Part shown: one piece after another, positions 29,809 to 38,639 of the stretch
How the letters are laid out: each line of letters starts with the position of its first letter
Numbering within the stretch: position 1 is the stretch's first letter
Assembly (NCBI RefSeq): GCF_000420165.1
Contig: NZ_ATUK01000015.1
Coordinates: forward strand, 62,001-126,000
Length of the DNA: 64,000 bases
DNA from: Thioalkalivibrio sp. AKL19
GTDB taxonomy: Bacteria; Pseudomonadota; Gammaproteobacteria; Ectothiorhodospirales; Ectothiorhodospiraceae
Direction of reading: 5' to 3'
Translations under genes and position numbers: made by a program
The notes under the pieces: generated by a model
Database searches by the model: none
Told to the model about the DNA's origin: nothing
The model's input: only the letters and a program-made list of their open reading frames with translations

Positions 29809-30840
29809 TCAGCCCTCCGGGTCCGGGTTGGGAACCGTGGTGGCGGGTACCGCACGGTGATAGGGCGGTTCCTCCGCCTCGCCGGTCATCTGGCGTCGCT
29901 GGCGGGCGCGCAGGTCGTCGCCGGCGATGTAGCCCTGCATGTGCAGCATGTGGTTGCGCACGGCGGCCTCGATCATTACCGCGATGTTGCGACCCGGTGC
30001 CACCGGGAGGCTGATCAGCGGGATCCGCAGGCCGAGGATGTCGATCTCGCCGCGGCGCCCGTTGAGCCGGTCGTCGGGGACCGGCGAGGGTTCGCCGTGA
30101 TCGCGGAGGTCGATAATCAGCCGCAGGTACTTGCCACCCTTGATCGCCGAGTCGCCGTACATCGCGCGGATGTTCAGGACCCCGAGCCCGCGCACCTCGA
30201 GCAGATCCTGGAGCAGGGCCGGGCAGTGGCCGCGCACGATGTCGGGCGCAATGCGCGCGAATTCGGGGGCATCGTCGGCGATCAGGCGATGCCCGCGCGA
30301 GATCAATTCCAGCGCCACCTCGCTCTTGCCGACGCTGGAGGCGCCGCTGATCAGCACCCCGATGCCGAGGATCTCCATGAATACGCCATGGCGTACCTCG
30401 AAATGGGCCAGGCGCTGCTGCAGGAAATAGCGCAGCAGCGAGATGATCTCGTGGCTGCTGGTGCTGGAGCACAGGATCAGCGGCAACGCCTCCTGCGGGG
30501 CGTCCGGCATCTCCGAGAACGGGCAGGTGTCCTCGGCGAAGATCACCGCGGTGGTCCCGGTGCGGGCCATTTCCAGGATCAGGTCGTTGCGCTGGCTGTC
30601 GCTGAGGTTGGCGATGTAGCGGGCTTCGAAGTCCCCGATGACCTGGATGCGGTTGGGCCGGATGAGGTTGAGGTGACCGGCCAGGGGCAGGTCATCACCG
30701 TCCTCGCCGACCAGCTTGCGGTCGCCGGCGGCATGTTCGCCGTGGACAAAGCGCAGGTCCAGGCGATGGCCCATCGCCTGAATCAGGCTCTCCACATTGA
30801 TGTCGCGGGCGATCCCGCCTTCGCCCAGCGCCTCGTTCAT
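29809..30840 (-). CDS. hprK: HPr kinase/phosphorylase HprK
   Basis: Phosphorylates and dephosphorylates HPr at Ser46. The 343-aa protein has an N-terminal MurE-like domain and a C-terminal kinase domain with P-loop ISGASSVGKSEVALEL and the family signature LLEVRGLGVLNI. IADDAPEF supplies the catalytic acidic residues. HPr kinase is rarer in Gammaproteobacteria than in Firmicutes and fits the regulatory PTS seen here, with Ser46 conserved in the neighbouring HPr. The C-terminal tail after about residue 315 is not conserved in my reading. Confidence 0.95.
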   Translation of the reverse strand: MNEALGEGGIARDINVESLIQAMGHRLDLRFVHGEHAAGDRKLVGEDGDDLPLAGHLNLIRPNRIQVIGDFEARYIANLSDSQRNDLILEMARTGTTAVIFAEDTCPFSEMPDAPQEALPLILCSSTSSHEIISLLRYFLQQRLAHFEVRHGVFMEILGIGVLISGASSVGKSEVALELISRGHRLIADDAPEFARIAPDIVRGHCPALLQDLLEVRGLGVLNIRAMYGDSAIKGGKYLRLIIDLRDHGEPSPVPDDRLNGRRGEIDILGLRIPLISLPVAPGRNIAVMIEAAVRNHMLHMQGYIAGDDLRARQRRQMTGEAEEPPYHRAVPATTVPNPDPEG

Positions 30841-30891
30841 GGTGCGGGCCGGTGCGGACTGATAGCGGGGCGGGGTGCGGGCTGCACGGGA

Positions 30892-31359
30892 TCAGTCCTC
30901 GCGGAAGCGGCGGACGAGTTCCTGTTCCAGGCTGGCGGCATCCCCGGCCCGGCGCAGCGCGGCAATGGTGTCCGGCTGCGAAAGGCCCCGAGCGAGCTGG
31001 GCCAGCAGGTCGAGGTGCTCGCTGGTGGCGGCCTCCGGGACCAGCAGGGCAATCAGGATGTCCACTGGCTCGTGGTCCATGGCGTCGAAATCGACGCCGT
31101 TCCCCAGGCGCAGTACGGCCACCCGGGGCGCCTCGAGATCGGCCAGGCGGCCATGGGGAATCGCGACCCCGTGGCCCAGCCCGGTAGAGCCCAGCTTTTC
31201 GCGCGCCGACAGGGCCTCGAAGATCGCGCCGCTACCCGGTCCGCCGGCATCATCGCCAGCGGCGAGGAGTTCGGCCAGGGTCTCGAGGGCCCGCTTCTGA
31301 CTGGAACACTCGGGCTCCAGCCGGATGCGCTCGGCGGTGATCAGCTCGGCAATGCCCAT
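30892..31359 (-). CDS. ptsN: PTS EIIA-Ntr (nitrogen regulatory) protein
   Basis: The 155-aa EIIA of the fructose/mannitol type is phosphorylated at His69 in GHGVAIPHGRLADLEAPRV. It opens with the usual MGIAELITAERIRLE. In other bacteria it controls potassium transport, phosphate-starvation response and sigma-54-linked functions. It starts 3 bases after hpf, within the rpoN-hpf-ptsN-hprK-rapZ series conserved across Gammaproteobacteria. Confidence 0.95.
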   Translation of the reverse strand: MGIAELITAERIRLEPECSSQKRALETLAELLAAGDDAGGPGSGAIFEALSAREKLGSTGLGHGVAIPHGRLADLEAPRVAVLRLGNGVDFDAMDHEPVDILIALLVPEAATSEHLDLLAQLARGLSQPDTIAALRRAGDAASLEQELVRRFRED

Positions 31360-31362
31360 GGA

Positions 31363-31701
31363 TCAGGAAGCCTGCTCGCGGTTGCGCTGGGCGCCCTCGG
31401 CGCGGTGATGGTCCTTGACCTTCTCCTTGTGCTTGATCAGCTGGCGGTCAACCTTGTCGATCAGGGCATCGATCGCGGCATACATGTCCTCATGCGAGGC
31501 CTCGGCATGGATGTGGTTGCCGCTGACCTGGAGGTTTGCCTCGGCCTTGTTGTGCTGGTTCTGGGTCTTCTCGTGGGTCAGCACGACGTGGACGTCGATG
31601 ACCTTGTCGAAGTGGCGCTCCAGCTTCGTGAACTTCTCGTTGACGTAGTCGCGCAGGGCATCGGTGAGGTCCACGTGGTGGCCGGTCAGGTTGATCTGCA
31701 T
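31363..31701 (-). CDS. hpf: Ribosome hibernation promoting factor (short HPF)
   Basis: The 112-aa short-form HPF/YfiA protein binds the 30S decoding region and promotes 100S ribosome dimers in stationary phase. The family segments are INLTGHHVDLTDALRDYVNE and KAEANLQVSGNHIHAEASHE, followed by MYAAIDALIDKVDRQLIKHK. The ATG at 31701 has AAGGAG about 9 bases upstream and gives the standard MQINLTG start. It lies 16 bases downstream of rpoN. Confidence 0.95.
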   Translation of the reverse strand: MQINLTGHHVDLTDALRDYVNEKFTKLERHFDKVIDVHVVLTHEKTQNQHNKAEANLQVSGNHIHAEASHEDMYAAIDALIDKVDRQLIKHKEKVKDHHRAEGAQRNREQAS

Positions 31702-31717
31702 GGTCAGGACTCCTTGG

Positions 31718-33199
31718 TTACTTGTTGCCGGTGGGCATCGAGGCCATCTGCCGGCGTTCGCTGGATGAAGGGATGTGCATCGCCTCGCGGTACTTGGCCA
31801 CGGTGCGACGCGCCACGTTGATGCCCCGGTCCGCCAGCACCTGGGCGAGCCGGGCATCGCTGAGCGGTTTGTTCGGGGGTTCGTCGTCGATCAATTCGCG
31901 AATCATGGCACGGATGGCGGTGGCGGAACACTCGCCGCCATCGTTGGTGCCGACGTGGCTGGAAAAGAAATACTTGAACTCGAAAACCCCGCGCGGGGTG
32001 TGCATGTATTTCTGGGTCGTCACCCGGGAGATGGTCGATTCGTGCATCTCCAGGATCTCGGCGATATCGCGCAGGATCAGCGGCTGCATCGCGACCTCGC
32101 CGTGCTCCAGAAAGCCCTGCTGGCGATGAACGATGGCCTCGGCGACCCGCAGGAGGGTGTCGTTGCGGCTGTGCAGGCTCTTCAGGAACCAGCGCGCCTC
32201 CTGCAGCTGGTCGCGCATAAAGGCGCTGTCGCGGGCATCCGAAACCTGGCGCACCATGCCGGCGTAGAGGTCGTTGATGCGGATGCGCGGGGCGATCTCC
32301 GGATTCAGCTCCACGCGCCAGCCCTCGGGGGTATGCCGCACGTAGACATCCGGTACCACGTATTCGGAAGTGGCGGAGCTGATCTGTGCGCCGGGGCGCG
32401 GATTCAGGGTGCGGATCAGGTCCAGTGCGCGCGCCAGTTCGTCCGGGTCGCGCACCCCGGACTGGCGTTGCAGGGCCTTGTAATCGCGCTTGCCGAGGCT
32501 GTCCATGCCGTGTTCCAGGATCGCCCGTGCAGCGTCGCGGGCCGGGGCGTCCGGGGCCAGTTCGCGCAGCTGGATCTCCAGGCATTCGCGCAGATCGCGC
32601 GCGCCCACGCCCAGCGGGTCGCATTGCTGAATCCAGTGGAGCACTGCCTCGACCTCGTCGACGCCGACGGTTTCATCCTCGCCTCGGCTGATGGTCTCGG
32701 CCAGGGTGTCGAGGTCGCCCTCGAGATAGCCGTCGGGGCTGATGGCGTCGATCAGGGCCGCCCCGATGCGCTGGTCGCGCGGCGTCAGGTGGCTGAGGTG
32801 CAGCTGCCATAGCAGGTGGTCCTGCAGGCCCTCGCCGTCGTCGTCGCTCGTGTTTTCGAGCGGGTCGCGGTCGTCCACGCCCTTGGGGGCGGGGGCCGGC
32901 TCGTAGATGTCGTCCCAGCGGCTGTCGGTGGTGAGTTCCTCGGGGATCACGTCATCGCTGGTAGTGGTGGCCTCCATGCGATCGCCTTCCACCAGCTCGC
33001 CATCGTGGTTCAGGCGCTCGGTGTCGGCCTCGGACTCTTCGTCCTCGACCTGTTCGAGCATGGGGTTGCTCTCCAGTGCCTGCTGGATTTCTACCTGGAG
33101 CTCGAGCGTGGACAGCTGCAACAGGCGGATCGCCTGCTGCAGTTGCGGGGTCATGGTGAGCGTCTGACCCAGCTGCAGATTCAGGCCGGGTTTCAGCAT
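31718..33199 (-). CDS. rpoN: RNA polymerase sigma-54 factor RpoN
   Basis: Alternative sigma factor for -24/-12 promoters that need an AAA activator. The 493-aa protein shows the Gln/Leu-rich activator-interacting region I (LQLGQTLTMTPQLQQAIRLL), an acidic region II (EDEESEADTERL), the core-binding domain and a C-terminal RpoN box in VARRTVAKYREAMHIPSSS. Length and order are standard. Located between lptB and hpf, as in Pseudomonas and E. coli. Confidence 0.97.
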   Translation of the reverse strand: MLKPGLNLQLGQTLTMTPQLQQAIRLLQLSTLELQVEIQQALESNPMLEQVEDEESEADTERLNHDGELVEGDRMEATTTSDDVIPEELTTDSRWDDIYEPAPAPKGVDDRDPLENTSDDDGEGLQDHLLWQLHLSHLTPRDQRIGAALIDAISPDGYLEGDLDTLAETISRGEDETVGVDEVEAVLHWIQQCDPLGVGARDLRECLEIQLRELAPDAPARDAARAILEHGMDSLGKRDYKALQRQSGVRDPDELARALDLIRTLNPRPGAQISSATSEYVVPDVYVRHTPEGWRVELNPEIAPRIRINDLYAGMVRQVSDARDSAFMRDQLQEARWFLKSLHSRNDTLLRVAEAIVHRQQGFLEHGEVAMQPLILRDIAEILEMHESTISRVTTQKYMHTPRGVFEFKYFFSSHVGTNDGGECSATAIRAMIRELIDDEPPNKPLSDARLAQVLADRGINVARRTVAKYREAMHIPSSSERRQMASMPTGNK

Positions 33200-33287
33200 C
33201 GGGTATTCGGGTCGAGGGTGACCATAAGGAGATCTTAAATCCTGCCTCGTGTCTTGTGCACCGGCCTGAATGCTGTGCGTGCCGGTA

Positions 33288-34058
33288 TCACAGGCGGAAG
33301 TGCTCGCCGAGATAGACCCGGCGTACCTGGGGATCGGCCAGCAGCTCGTCCGGTGTACCGGCGGCGAGCAGGCGTCCCTCGCTCAGAATATAGGCCCTGT
33401 GGCAGATGCCGAGGGTCTCGCGCACGTTGTGATCGGAGATCAGTACGCCGATCCCGCGCTGGGCGAGATGCCGGATCACGTCCTGGATGTCGCCCACCGA
33501 GATCGGATCCACCCCGGCGAAGGGCTCGTCCAGGCAGATGAACTGCGGATCCCCGGCCAGGGCGCGGGCGATCTCGGCGCGGCGGCGTTCGCCGCCGGAC
33601 AGCGCGATGCCGGGGCTGTGGCGCACGGTCTCGAGCTGGAACTCCTCGATCAGCGCATCGCCAATGCGGCGGCGCTCGTGGCGATCAAGTCCGGGGCGCA
33701 GTTCCAGCACGGCCTGGAGGTTGTCCCACACGCTCAGGCGGCGAAAGATCGAGGCCTCCTGCGGCAGGTAGCCCAGGCCGGCCCGGGCGCGCACGTGGAT
33801 GGGGGCGCGGGTGATGTCGCGCTCGCCCAGGGTGATGCGTCCGGCGTTGGGGCGGATCAGCCCGACCAGGCTGTAGAAGCAGGTGGTCTTGCCGGCCCCG
33901 TTCGGGCCCAGCAGGCCGACCACCTCGCCGGGCGCGAGGTCGACGTCCACCTGGTCCAGCACCGTGCGCTGGCCATAGCGCTTGGTCAGTTCGCGCCCGA
34001 TCAGGCGGTCGCGGGCCTCCGCTGGTGCTGCAGCCGGGCTGGGGGCGGTGGCGTTCAT
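33288..34058 (-). CDS. lptB: Lipopolysaccharide export ATPase LptB
   Basis: Cytoplasmic ABC ATPase that powers LPS extraction from the inner membrane by LptFG. Walker A is [14 protein letters not shown], the Q-loop is [18 protein letters not shown], the ABC signature is [15 protein letters not shown] and Walker B is [14 protein letters not shown]. The 256 aa carry about 15 extra N-terminal Ala/Pro residues. It overlaps lptA by four bases. lptF/G are not in the window. Confidence 0.96.
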   Translation of the reverse strand: MNATAPSPAAAPAEARDRLIGRELTKRYGQRTVLDQVDVDLAPGEVVGLLGPNGAGKTTCFYSLVGLIRPNAGRITLGERDITRAPIHVRARAGLGYLPQEASIFRRLSVWDNLQAVLELRPGLDRHERRRIGDALIEEFQLETVRHSPGIALSGGERRRAEIARALAGDPQFICLDEPFAGVDPISVGDIQDVIRHLAQRGIGVLISDHNVRETLGICHRAYILSEGRLLAAGTPDELLADPQVRRVYLGEHFRL

Positions 34059-34579
34059 TCGTCGTCGCGCGGCTGGATGGTGATGCGTACGCGTTCGCCG
34101 TCACCCTCGCCGCGCTCGGCCTCGATCACGTCGGTCGTCAGGTCATAGGTGATGCGCTTGCCGCGCGCCTCTTCGCTGGCGGTAACCACATGGGCCTGGT
34201 CGGTGAGGATCATGCGGTCCTCGTTCAGCAGGTAGTCGATGCGCAGCGCTGTGGCAATGCGCATCTCCCCGGTTTCCGGATCGGGTGATTCCAGGCGAGC
34301 CGGCTCGCCGTGGGCCTCCATCTCGTAGGGGCGGCGATCGCGGGTGCGCACGTAGACCTTGTCGGCCTCCAGGGTCATGTCGCCACGGATCACGATCACG
34401 TCACCGGTGTAGGTACCCAGCCCCTGGCGTTCGTCCATCTCCGCGTGGTCGGCGGTGATCTCCACCGGCAGTGCCGGCCCCGAGCCCTGCTGGGCCATCG
34501 CCGGGATGGCCGGGAGGCCGGCCAGCAGGGCCGCCGCCAGGAGGCGCGGGAGCCGGCGGCTATGGGGATTCGGGGTCAT
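34055..34579 (-). CDS. lptA: Lipopolysaccharide transport periplasmic protein LptA
   Basis: Periplasmic bridge protein that carries LPS from LptC to LptD. The signal peptide ([18 protein letters not shown]) is followed by the OstA-type beta-jellyroll fold with [39 protein letters not shown] and a later [20 protein letters not shown]. About 174 aa from the ATG at 34579, which overlaps the lptC stop region by 20 bases, so the two are coupled. Confidence 0.94.
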   Translation of the reverse strand: MTPNPHSRRLPRLLAAALLAGLPAIPAMAQQGSGPALPVEITADHAEMDERQGLGTYTGDVIVIRGDMTLEADKVYVRTRDRRPYEMEAHGEPARLESPDPETGEMRIATALRIDYLLNEDRMILTDQAHVVTASEEARGKRITYDLTTDVIEAERGEGDGERVRITIQPRDDE

Positions 34580-35147
34580 GCGCGGGATCCTCCTCGCTCG
34601 TCTCGCTGTAGAGCGAGTAGACGTCATGGAATAGCTCTATGGTATCCGCTCGCGAGTCCACGCGCAGGCCGGTGCCGCGCTGGAACAGGCCCGGCTGGTT
34701 CAGGGTGGAGAGGAAATCCGAGGTGGCGACCATGGTGTCCGTGGCGATGCGCACGTCGTGCGAGTCGATCACGGTCTGTACGCGCTCGCCTCGGGCCGGC
34801 TGGACGCCATGGGTGGGGCCGACCAGATCCAGGGTCTCGTCGCCCGGGCGGTGCAGCGCGGCCGGGGCGGTCCAGCGCCACTCGATGCCGCCGTCGGCGA
34901 ACAGGTCGAGGTCCGGATCGTCTACCCACTGGGGGCCGTCGCGGCCGAACTCGCGCAGGCGGGTGCCCTGCAGGCGATGGGTCTGTTCCCCGTCTTCGCC
35001 GGTGGCATGCAGGGTGAACCCGTCGATCTGCAGCGTGACCTCGCCCTCGGGTGGGTTCACCTCTGCCGCGGCTGCTGCCATGAGCACGAGCGGCGCAAGG
35101 GGGAGTGTCAGAACGAGCGCGAACCCGCTGCGAATCCGGTGATTCAT
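34560..35147 (-). CDS. lptC: Lipopolysaccharide export protein LptC
   Basis: Bitopic inner-membrane protein linking LptBFG to LptA. An N-terminal hydrophobic segment (FALVLTLPLAPLVLMAAAAA) precedes the jellyroll domain with LQIDGFTLHATGEDGEQTHR and ATDTMVATSDFLSTLNQPGL. About 195 aa from the ATG at 35147, which overlaps the kdsC stop (ATGA). Sequence conservation of LptC is low, so position between kdsC and lptA is important evidence. Confidence 0.9.
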   Translation of the reverse strand: MNHRIRSGFALVLTLPLAPLVLMAAAAAEVNPPEGEVTLQIDGFTLHATGEDGEQTHRLQGTRLREFGRDGPQWVDDPDLDLFADGGIEWRWTAPAALHRPGDETLDLVGPTHGVQPARGERVQTVIDSHDVRIATDTMVATSDFLSTLNQPGLFQRGTGLRVDSRADTIELFHDVYSLYSETSEEDPAHDPESP

Positions 35148-35683
35148 CCGTTCAGGTAGGTCTCGAGCAGGGCGTCCAGCCGGCCCTGTGCGGCCAGCAG
35201 CGCCTCGCAGGCCTCGCGCACGGCCCCGCGCCCGCCATGCGCCTCGGTGATCCACTGGGCATGGCGGCGCACCAGTGGATGGGAATCGCCGACCGCAATC
35301 CCGAGTCCGACCCGCCGCATCGCCGGCAGGTCCACGATGTCGTCACCCATGAAGGCCGCCTCGGCGGGGTCGTGGCCGGTGCGCTGCAGCAGTTCGTGCA
35401 GGGCCTCGCCCTTGTCGCGGCGGCCCTGGATCAGATGCTCCACGCCCAGGTCGCGCATGCGGTGCTCGACGACCCCGGAGGTGCGCCCGGTCAGGATGGC
35501 GATCTCGATGCCGCCGTCCAGGGCCAGACGGATACCGTGGCCGTCGCGGCTGTTGAAGGCCTTGTACTGCTCGCCGCCGTCGCCGAGGAACAGGCTGCCG
35601 TCGGTCAGCACGCCGTCCACGTCCAGGATCAGCAGGCGAACGGCCTGCTGGCGGGTCTGCAGGGTTGCGGCGTCCAGGTTCAT
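35144..35683 (-). CDS. kdsC: 3-deoxy-D-manno-octulosonate 8-phosphate phosphatase KdsC
   Basis: Removes phosphate from Kdo-8-phosphate for LPS core synthesis. The 179-aa HAD-superfamily protein lacks a cap domain and acts as a tetramer in known members. Motif I is LILDVDGVLTDGSLF, followed by FNSRDGHGIRLAL, the TGRTSGVVEHR segment and motif IV AAFMGDDIVDLPAM. It overlaps kdsD by one base and lptC by four. Confidence 0.96.
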   Translation of the reverse strand: MNLDAATLQTRQQAVRLLILDVDGVLTDGSLFLGDGGEQYKAFNSRDGHGIRLALDGGIEIAILTGRTSGVVEHRMRDLGVEHLIQGRRDKGEALHELLQRTGHDPAEAAFMGDDIVDLPAMRRVGLGIAVGDSHPLVRRHAQWITEAHGGRGAVREACEALLAAQGRLDALLETYLNG

Positions 35684-36660
35684 CAGGCCACCCCGGCACG
35701 CAGCAGATCGTGCATGTTGATCACGCCCACCAGGCGGTTTTCGGCGTCGGTAACCGGAAGGGCGTTGATGCGCCGGCTCTCCATGGTCTCCAGGGCCTCC
35801 ACCGCCAGCCAGTCGGGCTGCGCGGTGTGACCGCCGGTGGTCATGGCCTCGCCGATGGTCAGGCTGTCCAGGCTGTGCCCGGCGTCCAGGGTGCGGCGCA
35901 GGTCGCCATCGGTGAACACGCCCTGGATCTTGTCGTCGGCGCCGGCCACGATCACCAGTCCCAGGCCCTTGCGGGTGATCTCGAACAGGGCGTCCTTGAG
36001 CGGCGCCTCCGGGGTGATGCGCGGGATCGCATCATCGGTGTGCATGATATCGGCGACATGCACCAGCAGGCGCCGACCGAGGCGGCCGCCGGGGTGCGAG
36101 CGGGCAAAGTCGTTGGCGGTAAAGCCGCGTGCATCCAGCACCGCGACGGCCAGGGCATCGCCCATCGCCAGCGCGGCGGTGGTGCTGGAGGTAGGAGCCA
36201 GGCCCAGCGGGCAGGCCTCGCGTTCGACGCTGACATCCAGGTGTACGGTGGCATCCGCACCGAGGCGCGATCCGGGGTTGCCGGTCATCGCGATCAACGG
36301 CACGCCCAGGCGCCGGATCAGCGGCAGGATGGTGATGATCTCGTCGGTCTCGCCGGAGTTCGACAGCGCGATGACCACGTCCTCGCGGGTGATCATGCCG
36401 AGATCGCCGTGGCTGGCCTCGCCCGGATGCACGAAGAAGGACGGCGTGCCGGTGGAGGCCAGGGTCGCGGCCAGCTTGCTGCCGATGTGCCCGGACTTGC
36501 CCATGCCGGTGACGATCACGCGGCCCTTGCACGCGAGGATGCAGCGGCAGGCCTCGAGGAAGCGGTCGTCGATGCGCCGGGCGAGGTTGCGTACGGCCTC
36601 GGCCTCGTCATTGAGGACGGCCAGGGCGAGGTTGCGGGTGGTTTCGGGGTTGAAGTTCAT
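35683..36660 (-). CDS. kdsD: Arabinose-5-phosphate isomerase KdsD
   Basis: Converts ribulose-5-phosphate to arabinose-5-phosphate, the first step toward Kdo. The 325-aa protein has an N-terminal SIS domain (VIVTGMGKSGHIGSKLAATL, and the conserved HPGEASHGDLGMITREDVVI) and two C-terminal CBS domains (GVFTDGDLRRTLDAG and VTDAENRLVGVINMHDLLRA). It overlaps kdsC by one base and the exchanger gene by four. Confidence 0.96.
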   Translation of the reverse strand: MNFNPETTRNLALAVLNDEAEAVRNLARRIDDRFLEACRCILACKGRVIVTGMGKSGHIGSKLAATLASTGTPSFFVHPGEASHGDLGMITREDVVIALSNSGETDEIITILPLIRRLGVPLIAMTGNPGSRLGADATVHLDVSVEREACPLGLAPTSSTTAALAMGDALAVAVLDARGFTANDFARSHPGGRLGRRLLVHVADIMHTDDAIPRITPEAPLKDALFEITRKGLGLVIVAGADDKIQGVFTDGDLRRTLDAGHSLDSLTIGEAMTTGGHTAQPDWLAVEALETMESRRINALPVTDAENRLVGVINMHDLLRAGVA

Positions 36661-37634
36661 GCAGTAGCCGTGATTCCCAAATAGACAAGGTAGCTTGCGA
36701 AGGCGACGAGGAGAAGGGCGCCCTGCCAGCGCCGGATCTGTCCGCGGCGGCCCAGCGCGATCAGGAACAGGGCCACGGTCAATGCCAGCATCACCGGATA
36801 GTCGCGCGCGAGCACATCGGCGTCGATTGCCAGCGGTGCGATCAGGGCCGGTACCGCCAGTACCGCGAGCAGGTTGAACAGATTGGAGCCGACTACATTC
36901 CCGATCGCCAGTCCGGCCTCGCGGCGGAAGGCGGCGACCACCGAGGTCGCCAGCTCCGGCAGGCTGGTGCCCACCGCGACAATGCTCAGCCCGATGACCA
37001 GGTCGCTGACCCCCAGTTGTTCGGCGATTTCGACGGCCCCCCAGACCAGGGCCTGGCTGCTCGCCAGCAGGAGCAGCAGCCCGAACACGAGCCAGGCGAT
37101 CGCGGGCCCCAGTCGGTCGCCCTCCGGGATCGTCTCGACCATGCCGCGCACCACCTCGGGGGTGTCGTCATGGGGAGACGGGCGTGCGCGCCGGGCGCTG
37201 ATGGCCATCCAGGCAGTGAACAGGACCAGACCGGCCAGCAGCGCGATGCCCTCCAGCCGGCCCAGTTCGCCATCCACAAGCAGGAGCAACACGCCGAAGC
37301 TGACCAGCAGCAGGATCGGCAGTTCGCGCCGAACCATGCCGCGCCCGATCGCCAGCGGCGCGACCAGGGTCGCGGCCCCCAGCACCAGCGCGATGTTGGC
37401 GATGTTCGAGCCGATCGCGTTGCCCACCGCCAGCCCCGGGTTGCCCTGCAGGCTCGCGAGCACCGAGACCACGATCTCCGGCGCCGAGGTCCCGAATGCG
37501 ACGATGGTCAGCCCGATCAGCAGCGGGCTGACGCCGACCCCGCGCGCGAACGCGGAGGCGCCGAAGACGAAGCGGTCGGCGCTCCAGGTCAGCAGGATCA
37601 GGCCGACGATGACGGCGGCAATGGGTAGTGCCAT
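36657..37634 (-). CDS. Calcium/sodium antiporter (YrbG family)
   Basis: Inner-membrane CaCA-superfamily exchanger of 325 aa with about ten membrane helices in two inverted halves. The two alpha-repeats are visible as AFGTSAPEIVVSVLASLQGN...GNAIGSNIANIAL and AVGTSLPELATSVVAAFRRE...GNVVGSNLFNLLA, each with the ion-coordinating acidic residue. The ATG at 37634 (MALPIAAVIVG) is preferred to a longer in-frame reading. It heads the kdsD-kdsC-lptCAB series, as yrbG does in E. coli. Confidence 0.93.
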   Translation of the reverse strand: MALPIAAVIVGLILLTWSADRFVFGASAFARGVGVSPLLIGLTIVAFGTSAPEIVVSVLASLQGNPGLAVGNAIGSNIANIALVLGAATLVAPLAIGRGMVRRELPILLLVSFGVLLLLVDGELGRLEGIALLAGLVLFTAWMAISARRARPSPHDDTPEVVRGMVETIPEGDRLGPAIAWLVFGLLLLLASSQALVWGAVEIAEQLGVSDLVIGLSIVAVGTSLPELATSVVAAFRREAGLAIGNVVGSNLFNLLAVLAVPALIAPLAIDADVLARDYPVMLALTVALFLIALGRRGQIRRWQGALLLVAFASYLVYLGITATA

Positions 37635-37695
37635 GGACAGTCCATGTTTCCCTGGGAGGGTCAGGGCCGCGATTGTAGCGGATCGGGACGCCGTT

Positions 37696-38628
37696 TCAGC
37701 GGCGCAGGCGCTCCAGACATTCGTCGGTGGTGACTCGCGGCGACCAGCCGAGCTGTTCACGGGCACGGGTGCAGTCCAGTACCAGCGGGCCGTCCAGCCC
37801 GCGCACCCAGCCGGGGTCCCCGGCGCGCGCGGTCACGCGCCAGGCCAGTGGGTGCAGGCCGCGGATCAGCGCCAGGGGGATTGGCAGGCCCCAGCGCCGC
37901 CGGTAGCGCGCCATCGCGCGCAGCGACCAGGCGGGTTCCGCCCCCAGGTTGAAGGTCCCCGCCGTGCGGGTCGTGACGCTGCGCACGATCGCGGCTGCGG
38001 CATCGTCTTCCCACAGAATCTGCACCGGCTGCGCCTCCCCGGCGGGGTAGAATCGCCCGCGGGCGATCTGCAGCAGCAGCGGGTGGGCGTGCGGGCCGAC
38101 GATCGCGGGAGGGCGCAGGACGGTCACGTGGCACTCGGGGTGTTCCCGGGCTAGCGCGCGCAGGGCCTGCTCCACGGCGACTTTGTCCTCGGCGTAGGGG
38201 AAGCGTGGCCGGGTCGGGGTATCCTCGGTCAGCGGTTGCGGGCTGTCCGGCCAGGGGCCGTAGACCGCGGCGCTGGACAGGAACACGATGTGGCGCACAC
38301 CGGCCGCAACCGCGGACCGGAAGACATGATGGCTGAGGGCGACGTTCTGCTCCCGGACCCAGGCACGGTCGTGGCGACGCCGCTGGCCATGCCCCCCCAT
38401 CAGCTGAAAGGCGAGGTGTACCAGGGTATCCACTCCGGTCAGCTCCTGCGGCTGGAGCTGCGCCAGGTCGAGCACGCGCGCGTCGATGGCGGCGCCGTTT
38501 CCGGGGGGTGGCAGCGTCGGCGTGGCCCGGTCCAGCGCGAGGACGTGCTGGACGGCCGGCTCGCGCGCCAGGGCGGGCAGCACGGCCTGCCCCAGGCACC
38601 CGGCGGCGCCGGTCACGGCGACGTGCAT
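37696..38628 (-). CDS. NAD-dependent epimerase/dehydratase family protein
   Basis: Extended short-chain dehydrogenase of 310 aa. The Rossmann motif is VTGAAGCLGQAV at the N terminus. The catalytic Ser-Tyr-Lys set appears as FLSSAAVYG and PYAEDKVAVEQ. VLRPPAIVGP is a typical mid-protein block. It resembles SDR proteins acting on sugar nucleotides or related substrates, but none can be assigned. It ends beside the exchanger and starts 11 bases after the stop of the luciferase-like gene, so the two may be co-transcribed. Confidence 0.88.
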   Translation of the reverse strand: MHVAVTGAAGCLGQAVLPALAREPAVQHVLALDRATPTLPPPGNGAAIDARVLDLAQLQPQELTGVDTLVHLAFQLMGGHGQRRRHDRAWVREQNVALSHHVFRSAVAAGVRHIVFLSSAAVYGPWPDSPQPLTEDTPTRPRFPYAEDKVAVEQALRALAREHPECHVTVLRPPAIVGPHAHPLLLQIARGRFYPAGEAQPVQILWEDDAAAAIVRSVTTRTAGTFNLGAEPAWSLRAMARYRRRWGLPIPLALIRGLHPLAWRVTARAGDPGWVRGLDGPLVLDCTRAREQLGWSPRVTTDECLERLRR

Positions 38629-38639
38629 CCGTGTTTCCC

